Shown here in pieces: positions 8,972 to 17,436 of a DNA stretch of 64,000 nt. The translations under genes were made by a program, and so were the position numbers. The notes beneath the pieces were generated by a model that was not told the DNA's origin, searched no databases, and saw only the letters and a list, made by a program, of their open reading frames with translations. Each line of letters starts with the position of its first letter. The stretch's first letter is position 1. This DNA comes from Gemmatimonadales bacterium (GTDB lineage Bacteria > Gemmatimonadota > Gemmatimonadetes > Gemmatimonadales > GWC2-71-9): positions 62,001 to 126,000 of the forward strand of contig JAHBVU010000007.1 of NCBI GenBank assembly GCA_019637315.1, in the 5' to 3' direction.

Positions 8972-9000
8972 AAGATAGCCGACTTACAGGGGGGGCTCAA
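8972..9000 (-). promoter_or_regulatory. Sigma-70-type promoter of the ffh operon
   Basis: On the minus strand, TTGAGC (8995-9000) and TATCTT (8972-8977) are separated by exactly 17 nt. A transcript starting about 7 nt after the -10 box would begin within a few nucleotides of the ffh ATG (8962), so the mRNA would be nearly leaderless. No Shine-Dalgarno precedes ffh, which fits. Confidence 0.6.
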
Positions 9001-9072
9001 GACCGACGGAGCCCACTGAATCGGCCCCCGCCAGGAGCCAGAGACATGGGACGCCCCGGTGGGGAGACTACC

Positions 9073-10410
9073 TCAGGCGGCGATGATGCTGTCGTCGTCC
9101 CGCTCCGGCAGGTAGAGCACCTGGACCGCCTCGCCGACCTGCCAACGTTCTGCCCGATTTCGCGACACCAGATCGGAGCTTCGAATTACCCGCCCGTCGA
9201 CCTCGAACTGGTATCTGACTCGCATTTCTTTGGTTCCGAGGCTGGAGGTCTCGATTTCCATGCCCAGAATCACGGCCTCTCTCAACTGGCCGCTCTCGAG
9301 AAACGGGCGGACCCGGTTCCGGCGGTTTGCCACGGTAACGCCGTAGATCAGGGGGAGGACCCCGAAGCTGACTGCCGAGAAGAACCCGACCACCAGCATA
9401 TCGATCAGGCGCCACCGTCCCCCCCGGCGGGCGGCATCGGGGTCAATGGTCTGGAGGACGCCGGGGGCCAGCCTGTGGTAGAGTTTCTTCAGGTCGCCAG
9501 TGATGACCCGCGGCCCGGGGTCGAGGGCGATCGGCGGACCAAGAGCCGGGACCCGGACGGGGGCCGAAGACTGGGCCACGGCCACCGCGACCCCAGGACC
9601 GGTCGGTGCCGCCGCTGGTGCGCGGAACAGGCTGTCGCGGACCTCGCGGGCCGACTGGTACCGATCCGATGGCGACGGTTGGAGCATTCGGGCCAGAACC
9701 GATCGAAGCGGTTCCTGGCAGGACAGCGCCTCGGGCACCTCGATCCGGCCGGCCGGATTGAGGAACATCGGTGGCGGGGATCCGGTGACCAAATGCAGGA
9801 ACGTGGCGGCCAGGGCATAAAGGTCGCTGCTGGCGGTAGCCTGCCCCATGTACTGCTCGTACGGCATGTAGCCGTAAGTTCCGGCGATGGTGGACCCCCC
9901 ATCGCCTCGCACCACGTTGCGGACGGCCCCGAAGTCCACCAGCACCGGATTGCCATCGGCCTGACGATGATATTGGCCGGTTTGATATCGCGATGGAGGA
10001 TGGGCGGGATCCGGCTGTGGAGGTGAGTCGAGCACGCCGAGCATTTCGAGGAAGAGGTGCATCACCCCGGCCCGGTCTAGCCCTCCGCCCTGCTCGATCC
10101 GCTGGGCAATCGACTGGCCATCGATGAACTCGAGCGCAATGGCGTGCACCTGGCGGCCGAGCCAGTCGCCGCGCACCGTCTCGAACACCTCCGGAATACC
10201 CTGGTGCCGCAAGGTCTTGAGGACGGCGGCCTCACGTTCGAACATCTCGAACGTCTTCCAATCCTCGGCCTGCGCCGGATCGAGGATCTTGAGGGCAACC
10301 TGACGCCCACCGGTCGAGTCCTCGGCCAGATAGGTCCGCGCAAAGGCGCCCTGACCCAGGCGGCGTACCACATCGTAGCGGTCGGCAAACCGAGTTGGCC
10401 AGTCAGTCAT
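9073..10410 (-). CDS. Ser/Thr protein kinase with a frame-disrupted catalytic loop
   Basis: The start chosen is ATG 10410; an in-frame GTG at 10440 is also possible. The kinase N-lobe (RRLGQGAFARTYLAE, VALKIL) and the DFG segment (VLVDFGAVRN), activation loop and C-lobe read well. Between them, residues after LGVLD read as unrelated, proline-rich sequence. In the next frame the same DNA (about 10025 to 9963) reads HLHSRIPPILHRDIKPANII, the missing HRD catalytic loop. One extra base near 10025 and one missing base near 9963 would explain this. After the kinase domain come a linker, one membrane segment (~VVGFFSAVSFGVLPLIYGV) and a C-terminal beta-rich domain that may resemble DUF3592. As written, the kinase should be inactive. 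Confidence 0.82.
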   Translation of the reverse strand: MTDWPTRFADRYDVVRRLGQGAFARTYLAEDSTGGRQVALKILDPAQAEDWKTFEMFEREAAVLKTLRHQGIPEVFETVRGDWLGRQVHAIALEFIDGQSIAQRIEQGGGLDRAGVMHLFLEMLGVLDSPPQPDPAHPPSRYQTGQYHRQADGNPVLVDFGAVRNVVRGDGGSTIAGTYGYMPYEQYMGQATASSDLYALAATFLHLVTGSPPPMFLNPAGRIEVPEALSCQEPLRSVLARMLQPSPSDRYQSAREVRDSLFRAPAAAPTGPGVAVAVAQSSAPVRVPALGPPIALDPGPRVITGDLKKLYHRLAPGVLQTIDPDAARRGGRWRLIDMLVVGFFSAVSFGVLPLIYGVTVANRRNRVRPFLESGQLREAVILGMEIETSSLGTKEMRVRYQFEVDGRVIRSSDLVSRNRAERWQVGEAVQVLYLPERDDDSIIAA

Positions 10411-10510
10411 GACAAGATCGGATTCCGGGTAGCTGGGCACCGAGAGGACCGAGGGCCCACAGGTCGCTCCCGCACGTCACTGCAGGATCGAGCCGGGCCG
10501 GACCGGCAAT

Positions 10511-13342
10511 CTACCTGTCCGGGGTGGCTGATGCCGGATCGGTCGGCTCCTGCCCGAGCACCTCGCGCACCTTCTTGGTCAGTCCGCGCGGGGTGTACGG
10601 CTTCTGAACGAAGGCAACCTCGGCTGCCAGCAAACCATGGCGAACGATTGCGTCGTCGGTGTACCCGCTCATGAACAGCACCTTGAGGCCCGGAAACCTG
10701 GCGCGAAGTACGGCCGCCAGCTCCGGACCACTCATATTGGGCATGACCACATCGGTCAGCAGCAGGTCGACCGTTTCAGCACCGTCGTCGAGCACCCGGA
10801 GCGCTTCGAGCCCGTCGACCGCAGTAAGGACCCGATAGCCGTGCCGTTCCAGGCTCCGGACGGTGAGCCCCCTGACACCCGGGTCATCTTCGACCACGAG
10901 GATGGTTTCGGTGCCCCGTTCAGCCTCGGTGGCCGTTGCAGCTGGCACCTCGGTGACCGGTTCGTCAACGGCGGGGAAATAGAGTTTGAATGTGGTCCCG
11001 CGCCCGGGTTCGCTGTAGACATGGATCGAGCCCTCACTCTGTCGTACCGTACCGAACACCATCGGCAAGCCAAGTCCGGTGCCCTTCCCGACCTCCTTGG
11101 TGGTGAAGAACGGATCGAAGATCCGGGCCTGGACTTCCGGGGTCATTCCGCACCCCGTGTCCGTCATCGCGAGCATGACGTGTGGCCCCGGCCGGCAGTC
11201 AAGCCGACTGGCGGCATACTCCTCGCTCAGCACCACGTTAGCCGTTTCCACGGTGAGCTTCCCGCCGCGGGGCATCGCGTCCCGGGCATTGACCGCCAGG
11301 TTCAACAACACCTGACCGATCTGGCCCGGGTCAACTTTGACCCTCCCCAAGCCGGGGTCCAGGACGGTGTGGAAGGCGATATCCTCACCAATCAGGCGGT
11401 GAAGGATCTTCCCCAACTCTTCGACGATCGCATTGAGGCTGACGACCCTCGGCTGAAGCATCGACTGGCGGCTCAGTCCGAGCAGTTGCCGGGTCAGTGC
11501 GGCGGCGCGCCCGGCCGCTTCGGCGATCGCGGTGATCGCTTCACGATCGTCGCTCGGCATCTCGGCGTTGCCAAGCATCAGCTCGGTATAGCCGGTAATG
11601 ATCGTCAGCAGATTATTGAAGTCGTGCGCCACACCGCCCGCCAGGCGACCAACCGCTTCCATCTTCTGCGCCTGGCGGTACTGATCCTCGAGGCGACGGC
11701 GCTCGGTCACGTCGCTCTGGACGCCAACGAAGTGTGAGACCCGCCCGTGCGCATCATGGACGGGGTTGATGGACAGCGCATTCCAGAAGGGCGTTCCGTC
11801 CTTCCGGTAGTTGAGCACTTCGACCGCGCAGCCGCGCCCTTCGGCGATCGCCTCGCGCATCGAACGCACCGTCTCCGGGTCGGTGTCCTTGCCTTGAAGA
11901 AATCGGCAGTTCCGCCCCACGACCTCGTCGGTGCGCCACCCGGTGATCCGTTCGAAGCCGGCACTGGCGTAGATGATCGGTCCGTCGGGCTCGTTCGGGT
12001 CGGTGATCAGGATCCCTTGCGACACCTGCTGGATGGCCCGATCCCGCAGCTCGAGCGCTACCTGCGTCTCCTTGAGCTCCGTGATGTCTCGGGATACGCC
12101 GATGACACCAATCACCTCGCCCCGCTCGCTGCGGTACGGGGCCTTGATCGACTGGAAGATCCTCGGCTTGCCGTCGACAGGAATGAGATCCTCGACGTTG
12201 TGAACCCGGCCGGACTCGATGACGAGGCGGTCGCTCGCCCGAACCGCTGCGGCCTGGACCGGCCCGAAGATGGCGTCGTCGTCCCGGCCCAATACTTCGT
12301 CGACCGGTCGTCCTGCCGCTCGGCTGGCGGCCTGGTTGAACAGCAGGTAGCGACCCTCGAGGTCCTTGACGAACACCGTGTCAGTGGTGCCTTCGACCAC
12401 GGCCTTGAGCAGCTGGCTCGTTCGAGCCAGCTCTGCTCCGGCCCTGCGGATCTGGGTCACATCCCGGGCTTCGACCAGGCTTGCCGGCTTCCCAGACCAG
12501 GTCAGCCCATAGGCAAAGATCTCCACCTCCAAGATCTCACCCGACTTGGTCCGGTGCCGCCACACCCCCCGTACCTCCGAGTCGCCGAGGGATCGGCCGA
12601 CCATCTCGAGCAAGGCCGGAATGTCCTCCGGGGGCCGGATGTCCTTGATCGTCATCGTCAGGAACTCGTCGCGGCTGTATCCGTACCGATCGACGGCGGC
12701 CTGATTGACCGCCAGATAGCGGAGCGTCTCGCGGTCATAAACGAAGAGCGGTTCCGTGATCGCCTCGAAGAGACTGCGGTACCGCAGTTCGCTCTCTCGG
12801 CGAGCCACTTCCGCCGCGGTGCGCTCGGCAATCTCGGTTCGGAGTCGTCCGTTGGTGGCTTCGAGCTCCCGCACTTTCTGTTCGAGCTTTCCGATCAGCA
12901 GCGCGTTGTGTCGTTCGATCAGGTCCGGGGTGGCCGTCCCCGCCCGCAACCCCACCGAGAGCTCGCCCCGGCCGGCCCGCTCCAGGATCTCCCGGATCCG
13001 ATCCATGAACTCCTCCGGTTCGGCCGGTTTGACGATGAAGTCGTCCGCGCCGAGATCCATCGCCAGCCGCTCGTCCTTGGGGTCGGTATAGGTTGCCGTG
13101 TAGACGACGAAGGGAATCGGCGCGAGCCGATCATCCGCTCGCCAATGACGCAGGAGGGCGTAACCGTCGAGCACCGGCATCAGCAAGTCTGAGACGACGA
13201 GGTCGGGTGCCTGCAGACGTGCGCGGGTCAGCGCTTCGGCGCCGTGGACCGCCTCATCCACCGTGTATCCATGGCCCTCGAACAGCGACCGCAACATGTA
13301 GCGATTCGTCTCGATATCATCGACGATCAACACCCGTGTCAT
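10511..13342 (-). CDS. Hybrid LOV/PAS histidine kinase with N- and C-terminal receiver domains
   Basis: The start is ATG 13342, which overlaps the upstream stop as ATGA; 943 residues. Order: receiver (Asp52 in VVSDLLMP, ~1-125), coiled linker, PAS, PAS, LOV domain, HisKA (His573 in VAHDFNN), HATPase (DTGCGM, GTGLGL) and a C-terminal receiver (LLTDVVMP). The LOV domain has GRNCRFLQ with adduct-forming Cys479, and the flavin-contacting Asn and Gln residues are kept in LNYRKDG, FWNAL and VGVQSD. Blue light is therefore the likely input, with FMN as the expected chromophore. No membrane segment is visible, so it should be cytoplasmic. The output is unknown; neither this gene nor its two partners encodes a DNA-binding domain. 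Confidence 0.92.
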   Translation of the reverse strand: MTRVLIVDDIETNRYMLRSLFEGHGYTVDEAVHGAEALTRARLQAPDLVVSDLLMPVLDGYALLRHWRADDRLAPIPFVVYTATYTDPKDERLAMDLGADDFIVKPAEPEEFMDRIREILERAGRGELSVGLRAGTATPDLIERHNALLIGKLEQKVRELEATNGRLRTEIAERTAAEVARRESELRYRSLFEAITEPLFVYDRETLRYLAVNQAAVDRYGYSRDEFLTMTIKDIRPPEDIPALLEMVGRSLGDSEVRGVWRHRTKSGEILEVEIFAYGLTWSGKPASLVEARDVTQIRRAGAELARTSQLLKAVVEGTTDTVFVKDLEGRYLLFNQAASRAAGRPVDEVLGRDDDAIFGPVQAAAVRASDRLVIESGRVHNVEDLIPVDGKPRIFQSIKAPYRSERGEVIGVIGVSRDITELKETQVALELRDRAIQQVSQGILITDPNEPDGPIIYASAGFERITGWRTDEVVGRNCRFLQGKDTDPETVRSMREAIAEGRGCAVEVLNYRKDGTPFWNALSINPVHDAHGRVSHFVGVQSDVTERRRLEDQYRQAQKMEAVGRLAGGVAHDFNNLLTIITGYTELMLGNAEMPSDDREAITAIAEAAGRAAALTRQLLGLSRQSMLQPRVVSLNAIVEELGKILHRLIGEDIAFHTVLDPGLGRVKVDPGQIGQVLLNLAVNARDAMPRGGKLTVETANVVLSEEYAASRLDCRPGPHVMLAMTDTGCGMTPEVQARIFDPFFTTKEVGKGTGLGLPMVFGTVRQSEGSIHVYSEPGRGTTFKLYFPAVDEPVTEVPAATATEAERGTETILVVEDDPGVRGLTVRSLERHGYRVLTAVDGLEALRVLDDGAETVDLLLTDVVMPNMSGPELAAVLRARFPGLKVLFMSGYTDDAIVRHGLLAAEVAFVQKPYTPRGLTKKVREVLGQEPTDPASATPDR

Positions 13343-13728
13343 GATCCGGCCGCCTTGGGTTTCATCTGAAGAAACCGCTCGACGTCTGCGACGAACGTTT
13401 CGGGGTTGATCGGTTTTTCGAGGTATCCGGTCGCGCCGGCGGCAAGACACTTTTCCCGATCGCCGACCATCGCATATGAGGTTACCGCCACGATCGGAAT
13501 GGCTGCGAGCACCGGATCGGCCCGAAGCGCGCGAGCGACCGCGTACCCGTCCATGCCTGGCAACTGAATATCGAGGAGGATGAGGGCCGGGTTGGCCGAC
13601 GCCGCCAGCGCCAATCCCTCGGGTCCGGTCCCGGCCTGTACCACCGTGTGTCCGCGCTGTTCAAGGAGAAAACAGGCGAGATAGCGATTCTGGGGGTTGT
13701 CCTCGATCAGGAGAATAACGGCGCTCAT
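13339..13728 (-). CDS. Single-domain response regulator (DivK/CheY type)
   Basis: The 129-residue protein is a lone receiver. The start at 13728 overlaps the upstream kinase stop as ATGA. Acidic pocket residues in LLIEDNPQNR, the phospho-acceptor Asp in LILLDIQLPGMDG, Thr/Ser in VAVTSYAM and Lys in LEKPINPE are all present. There is no output domain, so it most likely relays phosphate between the two kinases that flank it or acts by protein contact. Confidence 0.92.
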   Translation of the reverse strand: MSAVILLIEDNPQNRYLACFLLEQRGHTVVQAGTGPEGLALAASANPALILLDIQLPGMDGYAVARALRADPVLAAIPIVAVTSYAMVGDREKCLAAGATGYLEKPINPETFVADVERFLQMKPKAAGS

Positions 13729-15623
13729 GAACTCTCCTGGGAACGGAGCGGCAGCGTCACCGTAAAGACGCTTCCGACTCCCCATTCGCTCTCAGCAACG
13801 ACATCGCCACCCATTAAACTCGCTAGCCGGCGGCAGATCGCCAAGCCCAACCCGGTGCCGTCGTGTCGACGAGCCATGCCGACATCGAGCTGCCGAAACG
13901 GTTGAAACAGGGATGCGAGGTCCTCGGTGCGGATGCCCGGACCGGTGTCCGCCACGCGAATCCGAACCACCGGCCCCCCAGCTTCGGGGTGCGGTGCGTC
14001 CGCCAGCTCCGCAATAACCGAGACCTGTCCCCGTTCGGTGAACTTGATGGCGTTGCCGAGCAGATTGAGGAGGATCTGCTCCACCCGCCGCTCGTCGCCA
14101 AGGATGGTGCCGAGATCCGCAGCCACCTCGGACACGAGCGCGAGTCCCTTTGCCTCTGCCTGCGGAGCGACCGAAGCAACAACCTTGGCCACCGACCGTC
14201 CCAGGTCGAATGGCTCGCGCGCGACGTCGAGCTGCCCCGCCTCGATCTTCGAGATATCGAGCACGTCATTCACCAGCGCGAGCAAATGGCGGGCGCTCCG
14301 TCTGACCATGTCGAGTTGCTTGTGCTGCTCCGGATTGACCGGGCCGGCCAAGCCCTGGAGCATGATGCCGGTGAACCCGATGATCGAGTTGAGCGGGGTC
14401 CGCAGTTCGTGTGACATGGTGGCCAGGAAGGCCGATTTGATCCGGTCGGCGGCCTCGGCGCGGTGCCGCTTCTCGCGTTCGGCGTCGGCGGCCTTCCGCT
14501 CGGTCACGTCGCGAACCACGGCAATCAGATTACCATCGGGGGTCCCGGCAGCAATCACGTCGGCCGGAAAGGTCGATCCGTCCTTCCGCAGGAAGGTCCA
14601 TTCCTGGTTGTGGGCGCCCACATCCCGGATTTCGCTCAGGGTTCCGGCAACACGACGCAACTCCGCAGGGGGAAGAATATCCACCGGGAGCTTGCCGATG
14701 AGCTCATGTCGCGCATAGCCGAGCATCCGGCAGATGCTCGGATTGGCGTCGAGATAGCGGCTTTCCGGATCGGCGATCAGGATCCCGTCGGGCGCGTACT
14801 CGAACAGCGTTCGGTAGCGTGCCTCGCTCGCCCGCTGCGCTTCCTCCGCACGGCGGCGCGCCGTGATGTCGGTTCCGATACTCAGAAACTCGACCAGCCG
14901 GCCCTCGGCGTCTCGGATGATCCGATTGGTCCAGGCAATCCAGACCCGGTCCCCGTTTCGAAGCATGTTCTCATTGACGCTCTGTTCGTAGGACTCCGGC
15001 GCGGAGCAGATATCCTCGATCAACCGCCGGAGATCCCGGCCTCCGCTTTCGGTCGTCGGGACGATCGTTCCGATCACATGGCGTCCGAGGATCTCGTCGG
15101 CGCTGAAGCCGAAGAAGCGCTGGCCGTACTCGTTGAGCAGGGTAATCCGTCCGTCGGCGTTCCAGCGAAGGATGATGCTGTTGGCATGTTCGACCAGCTC
15201 GCGATACCGCCGTTCGCTTTCGGCGAGCCGGTCTTGCGCGCGTTTCCGCTCGGAGATGTCAATCCCGACACCCACGAGACAGGGTTTACCCTCGAGTACC
15301 ACCCGGCGGCCAGTGAACAGATATGGGGTGGCCGTGCCATCCCGGGCAATGAAGTCCGCCTCGATGGCTGACCCTCCGCTGGCAAAGACTTCGGCGATCC
15401 GGCGCTCGAGCAGGGGCCGGTCGCGCTCGCTGAAGAAATCGAGCGGGTGCATCCGAGTGATCTGATCCGCCGAGTAGCCGGACGCCACTTCGAACGAGCG
15501 GTTCCAGCGCAGGAACCTCCCCTGCTCGTCGTAGCAGTACAGAATCCCGGGCAAGCTGGCGACCATTGCCTCCGAGAAGACACGTTCGTCGGGCAACCCG
15601 CTTCCCCCGGGCGTGATCGTCAT
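13725..15623 (-). CDS. Multi-PAS sensor histidine kinase
   Basis: The protein has 632 residues: three PAS/PAC repeats (~15-130, ~140-265, ~275-390, each closing in a GxDIxxRxRA or VTERKAAD linker), a HisKA domain with the phospho-acceptor His in ATMSHELRTPLNSI and an HATPase with DTGPGI and GTGLGL. No membrane span or signal peptide is seen. It is the first gene of a three-gene signalling operon with overlapping starts. The PAS ligands cannot be told from sequence, and the first two PAS domains lack the LOV cysteine motif. Confidence 0.93.
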   Translation of the reverse strand: MTITPGGSGLPDERVFSEAMVASLPGILYCYDEQGRFLRWNRSFEVASGYSADQITRMHPLDFFSERDRPLLERRIAEVFASGGSAIEADFIARDGTATPYLFTGRRVVLEGKPCLVGVGIDISERKRAQDRLAESERRYRELVEHANSIILRWNADGRITLLNEYGQRFFGFSADEILGRHVIGTIVPTTESGGRDLRRLIEDICSAPESYEQSVNENMLRNGDRVWIAWTNRIIRDAEGRLVEFLSIGTDITARRRAEEAQRASEARYRTLFEYAPDGILIADPESRYLDANPSICRMLGYARHELIGKLPVDILPPAELRRVAGTLSEIRDVGAHNQEWTFLRKDGSTFPADVIAAGTPDGNLIAVVRDVTERKAADAEREKRHRAEAADRIKSAFLATMSHELRTPLNSIIGFTGIMLQGLAGPVNPEQHKQLDMVRRSARHLLALVNDVLDISKIEAGQLDVAREPFDLGRSVAKVVASVAPQAEAKGLALVSEVAADLGTILGDERRVEQILLNLLGNAIKFTERGQVSVIAELADAPHPEAGGPVVRIRVADTGPGIRTEDLASLFQPFRQLDVGMARRHDGTGLGLAICRRLASLMGGDVVAESEWGVGSVFTVTLPLRSQESS

Positions 15624-15785
15624 AGGCAGTGCCTCGCGCTGGGTCCGGCGCCGGTTGAATGGTTGGCCCGGGTTGGGATCCGGGTCATTCGCCTAATGAT
15701 GCTGCACGAACCGCGCCGCGGTCCAGGCAGGGGGCCTACCCGCTACGGCAACCTTGCTCGCGGCCGGCTGCCGTCGACCGCTCGC

Positions 15786-17369
15786 TCATGGGAGGCCTTC
15801 GCGGTGCCCCGGCAGCACGGCGACGCGGACGATCGGCAGGTCCGCACCGCGGCGCAAGTCGCGGTCGAGCAGGTTCCAGACCGCAAAGCCATCCTCGCTG
15901 GCGGGCTCCAGCAGGTACGCAGCGAAGAGCCCCAGGCGCTGATCGGTCGGCACCAGGTACGACCCCTGTGCCGCCTCCGCGTGGCCGGGGCGCCAAGCAC
16001 CGTGAACTCCGATCAGGCGATGCCCCTCGAATACGCCGCCGGCCACCGACAACGAATCGACCCGGAAGACCTCGGCGGGACCGGACCAGGGAGCCAGCAA
16101 ACGCTCGACGAGGATGCCCTGTCGTCGCAGCAGGGCGACGAGATGCTCGTGCTGCGGCGGCAGGATGTATCCGGCGCGAACCGGTTCCTTGGCCGCGGCA
16201 GCGAACCGTACATAAGCCGGCATCCGAACGGTCCGGAAGGTTCCCGTCCGGAGCCGTCGCGCAAACGGGCCAGCTCCTTCCCCGGCGGCGTGGGTAATCT
16301 CGGCAATCACAGCTTCGTTGACGGGGTCGGCCCACCGGCTGCTCACCACCACCGAGTCGGGACGCGCAATGGCAGTGGCGGCATTGATGGCCTTGATAGT
16401 GGTTCGCTCCGCTGCCGTGTACCGCAGAATCTCGAGCACGAAGTCGTAGGTTGCCCGGATCCGGGTCGGGAAGTCGGCATTCGAGTAGGCTTCACTCAGA
16501 ATCGACATCCGTCCGCGGAGGCCGAACCAGTTGGTCGCGTATCGGGCTCCGGGGTCAAACGTCTGCCAGCCGCGCACCAGCGAATCGGGATGCTGGCTGA
16601 GAAAGTTGCCGTACCAGTAGGTCTCGTGGCCATGCCTGGTCCGCATCCGGGTCCTGATTTCGGGGAGGAGGCGATCGCGGACATAGTCGTTGGCCAGCGA
16701 CGGGTTGGCATTGTTGCCCGCTGAGTAGGTCAGGACATAGCCGTGGTAGCTGCCGTTGGTGGTGTGGAGGTCCAGGTAGAGATCGGGATCCCAGCGATCG
16801 ACCAGGGCCAGGAGATGCCTGGTTTCCGGTGCCTCCTGCTTGACGAGGTCGCGGTTGAGGTCAAGTCCCTGCCCGTTCTGGCGGCGCCCGACGACAGCAG
16901 GGCCCTGTTGCCCTCGACGGTTCTGGTCGCCCGGCCCGAACGCCTCGTTGCCATCGGCATTGTAGACCGGCACCACCACGAGCACGAGGCTATCGAGCAG
17001 CGGCTGCAGCGACCCGACCGTGAGGTCCCGGAGGAGCATCAGACTCGCCTCCTTCCCTTCGACCTCACCGCCGTGAATGTTGGCCTGGATGTACACGATC
17101 GGCCTGCCTGAGCGATGTGCGTCCGCCGGGTCAGTGACCAGCGGCCTGGACGCGACCACATAGGGCGTCTGATGCCCCAACGCCGTCCGACCGAAGCTGG
17201 CGATCCGAACGAATGGAGTTCTGGCGGCAAGGCTATCGAGGAACAGACGCACGTCAGCGAGCGTAGAGGTCTCACGAGACCCGGTCCGCTCTGCCCGGGT
17301 ACTCTGGCCAGCCACGGGTGCAGCCATCGCGCCCGCGAGCAACAGCCCGAATGAGAAGCGGATGATCAT
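15786..17369 (-). CDS. Secreted M14-family zinc carboxypeptidase
   Basis: The start at 17369 puts the signal peptide (MIIRFSFGLLLAGAMAAP) at the N-terminus; 527 residues. The M14 zinc site is His99 and Glu102 (HGGEVEGKE) with His202 (DLHTTNGS). Substrate-binding Arg173 (LNRD) and catalytic Glu293 (ILSEAYSN) are in the expected order. A C-terminal domain of about 200 residues follows the peptidase core. Exported, so it probably trims peptides or peptidoglycan fragments; the specificity is not readable. Confidence 0.88.
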   Translation of the reverse strand: MIIRFSFGLLLAGAMAAPVAGQSTRAERTGSRETSTLADVRLFLDSLAARTPFVRIASFGRTALGHQTPYVVASRPLVTDPADAHRSGRPIVYIQANIHGGEVEGKEASLMLLRDLTVGSLQPLLDSLVLVVVPVYNADGNEAFGPGDQNRRGQQGPAVVGRRQNGQGLDLNRDLVKQEAPETRHLLALVDRWDPDLYLDLHTTNGSYHGYVLTYSAGNNANPSLANDYVRDRLLPEIRTRMRTRHGHETYWYGNFLSQHPDSLVRGWQTFDPGARYATNWFGLRGRMSILSEAYSNADFPTRIRATYDFVLEILRYTAAERTTIKAINAATAIARPDSVVVSSRWADPVNEAVIAEITHAAGEGAGPFARRLRTGTFRTVRMPAYVRFAAAAKEPVRAGYILPPQHEHLVALLRRQGILVERLLAPWSGPAEVFRVDSLSVAGGVFEGHRLIGVHGAWRPGHAEAAQGSYLVPTDQRLGLFAAYLLEPASEDGFAVWNLLDRDLRRGADLPIVRVAVLPGHREGLP

Positions 17370-17436
17370 GCTCCCAAGATAGCGCCCGCAGCCGCTCACG
17401 CGGGCACGAGCTTCGGGCCCGCCCGCCGGCACGCGG

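Noticed and set aside
11747-13192. 481-codon plus-strand frame opposite the hybrid kinase
   Set aside because: The minus strand encodes complete receiver, PAS and LOV domains; the plus frame is a shadow of codon bias.
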